NCBI GenBank assembly: GCA_900642245.1
Contig: CAAAJI010000017.1
Coordinates: 269,976 to 333,975, forward strand
Source: Fragilaria radians
Lineage: Eukaryota > Bacillariophyta > Fragilariophyceae > Fragilariales > Fragilariaceae
Direction: 5' to 3'
Length of the DNA stretch: 64,000 nt
A program made the translations under genes and the position numbers. The notes below the pieces were generated by a model. That model worked only from the letters and a program-made list of their open reading frames with translations, was not told the origin of the DNA and ran no database searches. This document shows positions 54,244-64,000 of this stretch, piece after piece. Positions within the stretch are counted from its first letter, which is position 1; every line of letters begins with the position of its first letter.

Positions 54244-56100
54244 GGCTCAGTTGATGAAGAAAATCTAGAAGGATGCGTTCCGATTGCAAATGTTACCTGC
54301 GTTGAGCGAAAGGAAAAGACGGAGTGAAACATTTTTCGAGTATCACCAATAACATTGGAATGAAATATTTCTATGATTCAACGCTATCTAGGTGCACCTA
54401 ATTTCCAGTAGTACCCTTGGCAGTATTCTTACCAGTGCAATCAACGCCTGAAAGGCTTGTGGAAAATCGGGATACTAGTTTCATACTAATTAAAAAGCCG
54501 AGGAAAGGAAACTAAAGTTGCCAAAGACGCTAAATCATGGGAAGAATAAGACTTTATTTCAAAGAGAACATAACAAAGCAGTGGACAAGGAGCAGCAAAG
54601 CTATCTAGATCTTTATGTGAAACATTGTTATACTTAGTGAATCCTGTTGAATAAATAGACTCTGCAGGCGTAAATTGCAATCTAAACTCAATTTTTTAAC
54701 AAAGGAAAATGGAGAGTCTCAAAGTATTGAAATACTTGTCAATTCCAATACTGATTTGTTGGGAAATATAACAGGATTATCATTTTTTACATTGCATAAC
54801 TGTTTCATAAAAAAACTCCAAGGCCCGAAGCTTTATTCCAAACATTTTTGGACACCGCAATCTATGTAAACAGTGTTGGAGCAACTTTTCACTTAAAAAG
54901 AAGGCAATAATAAAAAATGAAGTGCATTGATGTACTCTATCATAACCCAGGAGAATTTGACTTACTACTGAAAGTATTGATTGATACTGAATCCGCTAGA
55001 GTCGGTGAAGAAATGTTAAATGAACATCATAATTGAACATTGCTCAAAAATGTAAGAATCAATCAATCAACTTCAGAATTTCACATGATTCGAGAGAAGT
55101 AAAGGTGGAATCTCTCAAACACAAATTTCAAGCACGAGGCCACAAGAAGCGTTAGGAATTAGAGGAAAATGAAGTTGATTTGCGATTCACATGGATTTGA
55201 TAAGTAAGGGTATATTCAACTGAGAATATGTTCTTGGAAATGAACGAAAAGGTTCCAAAGGATGGGAGAAACGCTAAATTGGAATTCAACTTAAACAATG
55301 TAAAGCCTTCTCCTATTGTAATATTGTTGAGGAAGAATGGGTTTATGGCAGCTTAAGATTTTGACTGGAGCAACAACGAGATGGAGATACTGAAGGAGGC
55401 ATATATTACTATTGCAGCGTATTTTCTCAAAGTAAGTGGATTTCATAGGCAATAACATGCTTAAATACGATGTCATATCCGCGCAAAATTGCTTAATTGG
55501 ATATAAAAACGAAAGATCAATGCTCAAGAATTAAAGTGAATACATATTCATTAATTTGTTCTTAAAGTATGGAGGTCATCTAGCATTTGGTAATCAAGCT
55601 TACTACTATATATTGTTGTCATTCTTTGATTGGAATTTATTTATAAGCTATGCTGTCAATCCTTCTGAGGAACTTTTCAAGCTTTATCATAATTTCTAAT
55701 TTAGAATTTGGATTTTGATCCTAAATTTCTTCAGTGCAATTTTAATAATCGAACAGTTTTCTCTCCTTGAAAAAAATGACAATTCTCCATTTATTTTGGA
55801 TCGTGAACTCCCCATTTTGTTTTGGATCATGAAATATTTAATTACACTTAACTTTACATCGTTTTTTTTGTGCAGACCCGGAAACTTCGTTTTAAATGAC
55901 CCTTGCGTAAGTAGCAGCCTGTCGGTTTTCATGATTGCGGAAATCAACATCAGTTTGCTGCAATAGAATTGACTTATCCTTGACGCAAAATATTTGTCCT
56001 TTCGTTCAGCTTCTTCGATTAAAAGGCCAGGAAAGGAACATACTGTCTGGTCAGAAAATATAATTGTACCAGAATTGTATCACAGAATATCCCTTGCAGA
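54244..56100. other. Intergenic between divergent genes, 1.9 kb
   Basis: AT-rich; no supported gene. ORFs at 55696-55950 (-) and 55715-55966 (+) are mirror images on opposite strands with no features. Confidence 0.45.
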
Positions 56101-59100
56101 ATGAAGCGACAGCCACCTCAGACGGCTTCTACTTCATCCGGATTGATGAAAAAAGCGGCATCAGCCGAAGATTATACTAATCGAAATCGAAAGACAAAAT
56201 CCTGGAAAAAAAATGCGACATGGGACCCACCTGTTTCCTCTTCTGATGGGGAAGTTTTTGCGGGAAATAGACGTGATTCAAATGGTCCAATACCTGGGTT
56301 ACAACTTCCTGCGGCTGCTCTTCCATCCATTCAACATCATACATCCCTCACAAGCTCGGCGACTCGAGAAAAACAGCAATATGATTCAATAAAAAAAATT
56401 GGGAAAAGTCGCAATGGTTCAACGCGAAGAAACAGGTTTAGAATTTATGATGACCCTCAAGTAGTTGCTAGTTACAATGCCATTCCTACTCTGGAGCTCA
56501 ATCAATTACCTCGTGGCGGTGTTAGCATTGAAACACAGTCAATAGGTCGAGTGCAGGTAAGTTTTTCTGGCAAGAAATGAAGCTCTTTACCATGATCCTC
56601 TCTTACTTTTGATATAAGTTCGGAATCCCTCCTGAGACCATTAAGGACTCCATGCGTCTTGGATTCGGAGTTCCTAGCGCATACATCGTACCAGTGGAAC
56701 GTTTTTGTAGGGAAATGGGTCCTGCTTTGGGGATCAATCTAGCAGAGTTTGAGTTCCCTGCATATTTCAATTACTTTGTGCGGAACAAACGGTGTACTTT
56801 AGTCGTGGATTCAGATGATGCCGAGAGCAACATTCGAAGGGTCTTTGGAGAAACCCTTTTAGGTCCTGCGCAATTCAGAGATCACTTAAATCCGAAGCCG
56901 AATGAAGACGAGGACTTTGATCCTACTTTCCCAAAAGAAGCACGGCCCAACTTTTACAAAGAGTTTTACCATTTTCGCACTGCAGAAAAGTCTACGAACT
57001 TTCAGGAGCTTACAATCGACACTCTTTTGGAGTTTTGCCATTTCAAAGGCTCTCAACAAGGAAATGGATCATCAAGTGATTTGCACTGTAAGCTAGGAGT
57101 TCCTCCTGTTACTTTGGGTAATGAACCAAAGGATATAGAACGAGTTAATGCTGACAGCCGAATTCCTTTCTCGCGAAGATGCACTTTTGTCAAGGAAACT
57201 GAACAAAATAAAAGCAACTTTCTACGTGAAAAAATGGTGTGGAGTGAATGCGCCGAAATGAGTGATGAAGAAGATGATGATACCGCTGAACCATCTATGA
57301 TGCGAAGATCAATATCAAACCCTGATGTACGAATGACGAAGATTTCGATGGATAATGTTTTGCCTCTTCCGCCGGCAAGTCCGAAGGCTTCCCAGCTCAT
57401 TGAATCAGATCTCGGAGATAGAAAGTCTCCACGTCGTGGAAGTTTAGATAGTGCAGGCTCTTATTTAAGTAACACTGGACAGAGTAGAGACGGCATTTCA
57501 AAGGCTTCTGTAGTGTCCTGGGCATCTTTCATGTTGACGACTGACGATGATGAGGACACCGGTAGGACCTCCTGGATGTATTCACAAGTAAAGTGGCTTG
57601 GTAAGTCCTAGTCCTTATTGACTGGCTATATAAGTCATTGCATTAACATTATCACGGCTATCAATATGTATAGGTGAGGTGGCTACAGTTTATCCTCTCG
57701 ATGCCACGGAAGAGCAGAAGGCAAATAATACATGCGGTCGTCTTGAAATCTTTAAGATGGCTGGTGGTACTGAGTATATCATTCATGACATCAATTCGGA
57801 AAATACAATTGTAGGGAAAGCTCAAATACGGGGAAGTGTTAAAGTTCCTGACGAAATAGCAGTTGAAGGATTTCATAGACGAGACGACGAATATTCTGAA
57901 TTTGACGACATCGACGAAAGTGGCGATCGCTCAATAAAATCCCATGAATATTTTCGAAAGGTAACGCTTCCCACTTTCCACCCTCCGTCATTTGGAGTTA
58001 CTGTTCTCGGCAACTCTCATGGATTCGACAAGAATGGATCAGTTAGTGGGTACGTTTTATGGATAAATGGTAGAGGTGTCATGATTGACCCCCCTCCATA
58101 TTCATCAGCTACACTAGAAAGAGAAGGTATCAGGCCGCAAATGATTATGGCGATTATCATAACACATTGTCATGCTGATCACGATGCAGGCACTTTTCAA
58201 AAGGTCATGACCGGTTCACGTGTTGCGATCATTACAACCCCAACGATTTACAAAAGCTTCATTCGAAAATACGCAGCGTTATCCGGCCTTAGCCCTACAT
58301 TATTGCGGCATAGTCATCGCCATCGGCCTGCCATTATTGGACAACCGCTGAAGTTTCAAGGAGCAACATTTTATTTCACCTACACGCTACACACAATTCC
58401 ATGTATTGCCTTTAGGGTGGAATGGAGAGGCAGATCAATGGTTTTTACTGGTGATCATCTAAACAGTCCTGGTATGATTGATAGCTTGGAAAGTGTAGTA
58501 AGTCGGGAGTCTGCATTGATTGCTATCTTGATTTATCTGCAACTTATTCCCTTTTTTTCTGTAACAGCGAGTTTTGACAAAAGAAAGAGCGGATGATCTT
58601 CGACGTCTCCCACTACAGGAATGTGATGTACTTCTTCACGAAGCCGGCGCTCCTCCAATTCACACTCCATTATCAGTTTTGAACGAATTACCAGAAGAAG
58701 TCAGAAAGAGGTTATATGTTGTACACACTTCTGCGCTACCTCCGGAGAGCGGGCTGAGAGTTGCACCAACCGGAACGGCGGGAACAATTCGCCTTGATTT
58801 GTCTCACAATAATGATCATTTTAAATGTGATTTGATGGGTAATGTAGATCGCTCTCCCAGTTACTTTATGTCTACAGCGTATAGTCACCTAAAAGGCTTC
58901 CAGAATATTGAGTCAGATGACTCACAACGCAGGAGAATTAATTTGAATCTTAATGAAAGAGTCCATACCGAGGAATACGGAAAAAATGATCTCATTAAGA
59001 GCACAAGTGATCAGCTTTCAGAAAAGGATAATAGGAGTGAAGACAGGGAGTCGCTTCCCTTAGTCTTTCTCCGTCCCACTTGCGTTTCGGATGCATGGTT

Positions 59101-60544
59101 TATATTGAACTTGCTTTCGAATGTTCCTTTCCTTTCTAGTCTGTCATATTACAACACTATGGAGGTTCTTGAGATCGCACAAGTCGAAATGTTTAGTGCG
59201 GATGAAGTGGTCATATCTTCGGAGCGTAGATCCCAAGTTTTATGCGTAGTGTGGGAGGGCACCTGTGTTGAACGTAGGGCACAGTATGACTTCTCTGAAA
59301 CGCATCTAGACACGGAATTTATTGGAGCTTCTAATCTTGATGATAATCTAGATACTTTAGTTTGTTTACACGAGTGCGAAGCCTCTGATCAGTCCAAACC
59401 TTCTGTTTGGCACGCGGGAGATTGGACAGGTCCTGTAGCATTGCAACCCGATATCGAAAGATCTGCGGAGTCTGGAGGCTCTGAAGGACCTAAAGACATT
59501 GTGGCTCTTTCGACCGAAGGTGTTAAGGTCATTCTACTCAATATGAAGGATTTATATCAGATTTTAAAGAGCGGATCTAAGTTATTCAGGAAGTACCTCA
59601 CATTAAAGGAAAAACAAGCAGCTGAAGAGGCTGCCATGAAAGCCCAGGTTGTTCAAGATGAGGCCGAATCAAGAAATGATAATCGATACGGGTTTTCTCC
59701 TGATGTAAACGTCATTCAAAGAGATGTATTGAATGACCAACATAGCCATATGAATTGGTACGCATATGATAGCGTTCTAGAAGTTCTCAAATGTAACTCT
59801 GCCCTTGGTAAGCTGACTGCACTCCAAAAACGCCACCTGGAGTCTTTAGCGGAAGGACCTCGCTATTTTGAAGTCGGTCAATTCCTTTGGCAAGTAGGTA
59901 ATCCTGTTGATTATGCACTATTGATTGTTGCTGGAACTGCAACTTTCGCTCCAAAATCCGAGGATGATGTCTATAACAATTTGCGAGTAAACAACACTGA
60001 TAATAAGAAATCTCAACAAATACCGCAACAGTCAGGCGAAAAGCGTCGGGCTATTCCCAATGTTGAAGAGGACAAACAGTTGTTTAATATCCCACCAAAT
60101 AGTGAATATGCAAGACTCGAAATAGGTTTACAGCTACGAGTAGAAGAAATGGAGTTAGACTTATATGAACAATCAAAAGACCTTCTCCCAAAAGAAGAAC
60201 GAATGCGCAATGCTCGGGATAGATTTGCAAATAAGGTTCTTGCTAGGCTTTACTCTCGGCGTGCTTACACTTCAGGTTTGGTCTTTAGCCGCGGTCATCT
60301 TCTTTCGGATACTTCACGTATGGTAAGCGGAAATTTGGCTCACATTCACCACGCTGGAAGGCAAGGGAAAACCTCAAGCATGAGCCTTGGACTTTCCGGT
60401 GATCATCACTGTCACACATCCAACATGATCGCGGGTCCTGATGGCTGCGTTGCAATGGTATTCCCTCGATCAAGCTTGGTCCCCTTTCTTGACGGCAATC
60501 CTGGAGTTCTATTGAGTTTATTGGGTACACAGGTGGTGGTTTAG
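56101..60544 (+). CDS. Large metallo-beta-lactamase + cyclic-nucleotide-binding-like protein, four exons
   Basis: 1412 aa from exons 56101-56556, 56619-57600, 57674-58497 and 58568-60544. Introns of 62, 73 and 70 nt all have GTAAGT donors and AG acceptors and keep the frame. Residues 1-150 are basic and disordered; a conserved-looking helical block follows (FGIPPETIKDSMRLGFGVP). Residues about 560-790 are a metallo-beta-lactamase fold with THCHADHDAG (H644, H646, D648, H649) and MVFTGDHLNS as the later metal Asp. Two cyclic-nucleotide-binding-like barrels follow, at about 930-1060 (FLSSLSYYNTMEVLEIAQ, GDWTGPVALQ) and about 1165-1400 (FEVGQFLWQVGNPVDYALLI). Class II cAMP phosphodiesterases share the MBL fold, so a cyclic-nucleotide-regulated phosphodiesterase or hydrolase is plausible but unproven. 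Confidence 0.85.
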
Positions 60545-61700
60545 GGCTTATGATTTGATGAAAATTAACATTGTTGTGGCTTCTGTTTGTTGCAACTCAT
60601 TTGAGCATTCAGAAATCGTCAAAGGTCAGTCATGACCCAAAATGCTAAGTTTGATTGTATCATTATACCTTTATGTCGTGTTTCGTGAAAAGTCCTAATT
60701 GGAAAGAAGCTCTGATTCTTTTTGCTCCAGCTTTATGAATTTGCTTTTTGTGATTTCCTTACAAATATATGCAAAACAAGGAATGATGCAATATGAGTTA
60801 TTTGCTCTTGGAGGTTTTGCCAACTTGTCCCTTCTCTTTGTTAGACAAAGTCTGGACAACAATTTTGTTCTTCCTTATAACATCACTAACTCTACAATCA
60901 TCAGGCTACAGCACAATTTAGTAAACCATGTAAATAGTTATCCAAAGTCGATTTGTCACTGCAAAACTATTGTTGAAGTATTGTCAATCAAGATCAGACA
61001 GAATACTTTAGATTAATCATATATTCTTGCCTTATCTATAAGATCGAACAATCCAACTCCAAGCGGATTTGAGTAATTGGTGATACTTCCTGAAAATGCC
61101 ATTGAAATTCAAGCCTTACAATTAAGGACTGTTTCTTTCTTGTTGTATCAAATCCAGTTTAGCATGTAAAGCAATCAATAATAATATGGCTTGAATTCTT
61201 TTATCTTCAGTCATCTCAAAGCAATGATTGTCATTCTATTCTCTCAAAACGGTGTCCATTGATTCACCACTTCAATATAGTAGTACTTGAATTTCCCTTT
61301 GCAATAGGATGCTACCTTCAATACTTCACTCTACTCGATACTTGTGACTTGATGAAAAAATACTTCCTTGGTTTAGATGTAGGGGCATGCTCTGTAAAGT
61401 TAAGTCAAAGTGATGTGTCAACAACTTTTTAGGTTCATCTTGAAGCCTAATTTTGTTATCAACCAGTTCTTTACTTTTCATGGTTGGTGCGTAATGTAAG
61501 TTCATCCCTTCTCTCTCTTCCACATCAAAGGTACATACGCGTTTACTTGAATTTTCCAACTTGATTGTTGGAGATTAGGAAAATTAGCAATATATGTTTT
61601 TATGGTTAAAAAGTCCTTTAGATAAAGAAGAACGAAGAAATGAGAAGAAGACTCATAGTGAGGCAATTTCAACATTTTATTGTAACTAAACTACAAGAAA
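60545..61700. other. Intergenic, possibly retroelement-derived
   Basis: ORFs at 60699-61016 (+) and 61326-61559 (-) have no recognised domain. The stretch borders the copia relic and may be part of it, but I cannot show this. Confidence 0.35.
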
Positions 61701-61739
61701 AAGCAGATCACAACGAGCTACGACAGAGATTGCAGGTAG

Positions 61740-63250
61740 ACAATTAACCTGAAGCAGACGCATTGCGCAACAGATTACATTTACTAAGAAATGATATAAT
61801 AGATTACATTGATTAGGAAATGATACAACAGGTTACATCAATTGAGAAGCTTTTCCACGAGGATTAACCTGAAGAAGATGCAGTGCATAACAAATACATC
61901 TTCAACAAACAAGGGAAGCAAGGGAGGTTTTAAGAAGATATTAGCAGGTAGAGGCATTCAATGTCAACAGCTTTGAAAAGGCAAAAGAAATATGTGAAAA
62001 AGGGATTGATGATTACAATTATCATTTGGGTTCCGCTACTCAATTTTCAGATTTTGAGATCACTTCCAAATCGTGATATACATTAAAATGACCTTTAAAT
62101 ATTTCAATAATATTGGAGCTGCCTTAAAAGAATCGAGACCCATCAAAAAGATGAGTGGGGTGTATCCATGAGATTTAGTGATCCCAAGGATGCATTGGCG
62201 AGAGTGCAGTAGTACAGGTAATATGAAATGGAATACAAGTTTGTCTATGAAGAATACAAGAGGAGAGTCAATGTATTTGAAAACAACCTCATTAAGGCAT
62301 ATGCATTACTATGGTAGCGGTGTACAAAGGGTATGAAGCAGAGGATAGAGGCACGTATGGAATTCTCATTGACAAAAAAATAGAAAATGATCCCATTCAG
62401 CTGATATAATAGATTAAAGTACACACAACATAATCAGGAGTATTGATGCAATATATCTATTCTTTTGGACTCACTTAAATAAAAGAATATAATGAAAAGA
62501 CCAAGCAAAACGTATACAAAAAAGAATCTAAAGAGCAAAATATCAACCTATCCTTTGCACACCTTGAAGGTAAATGTTATTGTTATTGGTAATCTATGCA
62601 TCATTTGCCTTATGTCGTTACAAAACAAGTCTAAGGAGGAATGGACAACAAGAAAGTCTCAGGAGATTTATGTCCAATTGAATGAAATAAATTGTCAATA
62701 ACATAGATCAACTTTCAAATGCAGAAGCACCAAAAGTAACAAGTGGATGGGCTGGTGCACATATATTATTTGGATTTGTTCAATCTAGCATGATGCAAAA
62801 AAATATTTTATCGGATAATCAATCCAGTGTGATTGTTTTCTCTAATAAAGAATTAGTCCATAACATTTATTTCACAAATGATGTTTTATAATTGAATACA
62901 TATGGGGGGTATCCGAACATTTGGCGCAACACATGCTAGACAAATGTGGCTGCTCAAAAGGATGAAACATATATATGTGGATATTGAAGGGTAAGAGAAG
63001 GGTTCAGATGTGCGCAATGATGATGAGCTGCCTTATGCATATGCAAAAGCTGCTTGAAAATTATGTTTCAGATATCCATGCGTATGCAAACATTGTGATG
63101 AGGGCGATGCTTTGAAGTATTCTGTTATTTACATGTTCTTACCCAATCCTTGTGAATTGCATTATTCATTGTTTATTTGAGTTATTTGAAGATGAGAGAT
63201 CTTATTTTTATTTTTGGCATAAGCTTCTTGGAAAGGGGGAAGAATAAGCT
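61740..63250 (+). mobile_element. Decayed Ty1/copia retrotransposon: gag, zinc knuckle, protease
   Basis: Across frames the + strand reads as a copia gag: EYKFVYEEYKRRVNVFENNL and IKAYALLW...RCTKGMKQRIEA (about 62230-62360). A degraded zinc-knuckle region follows, with SKEEWTTRKSQE (about 62630), then the protease motif LSDNQSSVIVFSNKELVHNI (62808-62870) with a YGG block. A purine-rich GGAAAGGGGGAAGAATAAG at about 63231 may be the polypurine tract, which would imply that integrase and RT are deleted. At the 5' side, two copies of ATTAACCTGAAG-A/C-AGA-Y-GCA lie 120 nt apart (61743, 61863) with TTACAT/GAAATGATA units between them. No LTR pair established. Confidence 0.7.
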
Positions 63251-63572
63251 ACATGGAGAGATACATTCTTGGCCAAGGCAAAAGGCTCAGGATTCAAGGA
63301 AGTTTTGCTAGGTAAATTGAGTACCCTAAATACCGGGCGATGATATGAATGAGAAGACAGAACAAGGAAAAGCCATGCAACTCAACTTCGAATTAGTTGT
63401 CTAATTCACATCGCCACTCTGACGATTCTGAAATATATACTGAATACGCATCGACTGGTAAGTAGTCCCCCCGATTGAAACTTCATTTTTCTTGTTTCGA
63501 ACAAGGGCACAGTAGAGTAGTACCCGAACTCCAACCCCTGGATGAATCTTTCTCTTCATAAAATTCGCACAA
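63251..63572. other. Upstream region of PIGO
   Basis: About 320 nt with no ORF or repeat recognised; the PIGO promoter should lie here. Confidence 0.4.
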
Positions 63573-64000
63573 ATGTCGTACCGCCGTATCTTACGACATG
63601 TGTTGACGCTGTTGGGTCTCTACGTGTTCAGTTGTTCTTTCTTCTTGGCAAAGAAGACAATATCTCATATGTCGACTTGTCATGATGCGAAATCGCTTCT
63701 TCGAGAAACGCTCGAAATGGAGTACCATCCGGCCCTTACCCAGGAAGACCTTCAGAAAACTTGCTGGATGAACCGATACGTGGATAAGTTAGTTATTCTT
63801 GTTGTAGATGCCTTAAGATTTGATTTTGCGGAACACAATCTCCCCCATTCCTTTGGTCGACGTATAAGGGAAACAACTCTCAATGGGAGAAGCCAGTTGC
63901 TCAAATTTGTCGCAGATCCTCCCACGGTGACCATGCAACGCCTCAAGGGATTGACGACTGGAAGCCTTCCAACATTTGCGGAAATATCAGGAAATCTTGG
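63573..64000 (+). CDS. PIGO: GPI ethanolamine phosphate transferase 3 (PIG-O), N-terminal part, cut by window end
   Basis: 142 codons from ATG 63573 are open to the last base; the gene continues outside the window. Residues 7-25 form the N-terminal transmembrane anchor (LRHVLTLLGLYVFSCSFFLA). LVILVVDALRFDFAEH contains the metal-binding Asp of the alkaline-phosphatase-type catalytic domain, and ADPPTVTMQRLKGLTTGSLPTF carries the phospho-acceptor Thr region conserved in PIG-O/GPI13. The enzyme adds ethanolamine phosphate to the third mannose of the GPI anchor in the ER lumen, the link to which proteins are attached. No intron in the visible part. Confidence 0.93.
   Translation, partial: MSYRRILRHVLTLLGLYVFSCSFFLAKKTISHMSTCHDAKSLLRETLEMEYHPALTQEDLQKTCWMNRYVDKLVILVVDALRFDFAEHNLPHSFGRRIRETTLNGRSQLLKFVADPPTVTMQRLKGLTTGSLPTFAEISGNL

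Noticed and set aside
1..64000. CRISPR arrays, phage or bacterial defence systems, operons
   Set aside because: No direct-repeat arrays; spliced genes, a nuclear tRNA and organelle presequences show this is eukaryotic nuclear DNA.

Overview
This window comes from a eukaryotic nuclear genome, most likely a photosynthetic stramenopile (heterokont alga), with a diatom the best guess. Four things point there. (1) Three predicted proteins (thiamine synthase ThiD-ThiE, an Asp/Asn-hydroxylase-like enzyme, a MATE transporter) start with a signal peptide followed by a short stretch with Phe at or near the cleavage point (VLS-FQS, EG-FAPSF, VSS-FSSL). This is the ASAFAP-type bipartite presequence of complex red-lineage plastids. 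(2) Genes are intron-poor, with short GT-AG introns (50-73 nt; GTAAGT/GTATGT donors). (3) Decayed Ty1/copia remains carry a DNQS-type protease motif like that of diatom CoDi elements. (4) Intergenic DNA is AT-rich and holds retroelement relics and a foldback repeat. The lineage call is inference; no species can be named.

Layout. 1-23 kb is gene-rich: the 3' end of a Nup160-like nucleoporin gene, a plastid thiamine enzyme (ThiD-ThiE), an MFS transporter with a one-base frame break, an Mpv17/PMP22 protein, a GNAT/trefoil-like/MIOX-like fusion, a UBZ4 zinc-finger protein overlapping tail-to-tail with a TOM1-like membrane protein, a type II membrane protein, DNA polymerase alpha subunit B (POLA2) behind an E2F-like site, and tRNA-Lys(UUU). 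23.5-28 kb is AT-rich accessory DNA with an inverted-repeat element, a cluster of GGAYGTTTTGT motifs and a possible hidden two-exon zinc-ribbon gene. 28-38.6 kb carries MYCBP/AMY-1, a fused rRNA methyltransferase-pseudouridine synthase, the plastid-targeted hydroxylase, an EXS-domain protein and a mitochondrial CoA-transferase with an EF-hand-like tail. 38.6-56 kb is gene-poor: a PRL-type phosphatase with a uORF, a LINE-like relic, a peroxisomal acyl-CoA oxidase, a Ty3/gypsy relic, the plastid MATE transporter, a second copy of the dispersed repeat and a kinesin-light-chain-like TPR protein. 56-64 kb holds a four-exon 1412-aa metallo-beta-lactamase/cyclic-nucleotide-binding protein, a Ty1/copia relic, and the 5' end of PIGO, cut by the window edge.

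The genes are mostly unrelated housekeeping loci and no operon-like system is evident. The least ordinary items are three fusions (GNAT + trefoil-like + degenerate MIOX-like; BMT5-like methyltransferase + S4/RluA; CoA-transferase + EF-hand-like tail), the hidden zinc-ribbon candidate, and two frame breaks that each look like one missing A in an A-run, which may be assembly errors rather than dead genes. All intron and start assignments were made by reading the sequence; no alignment or database search was run.
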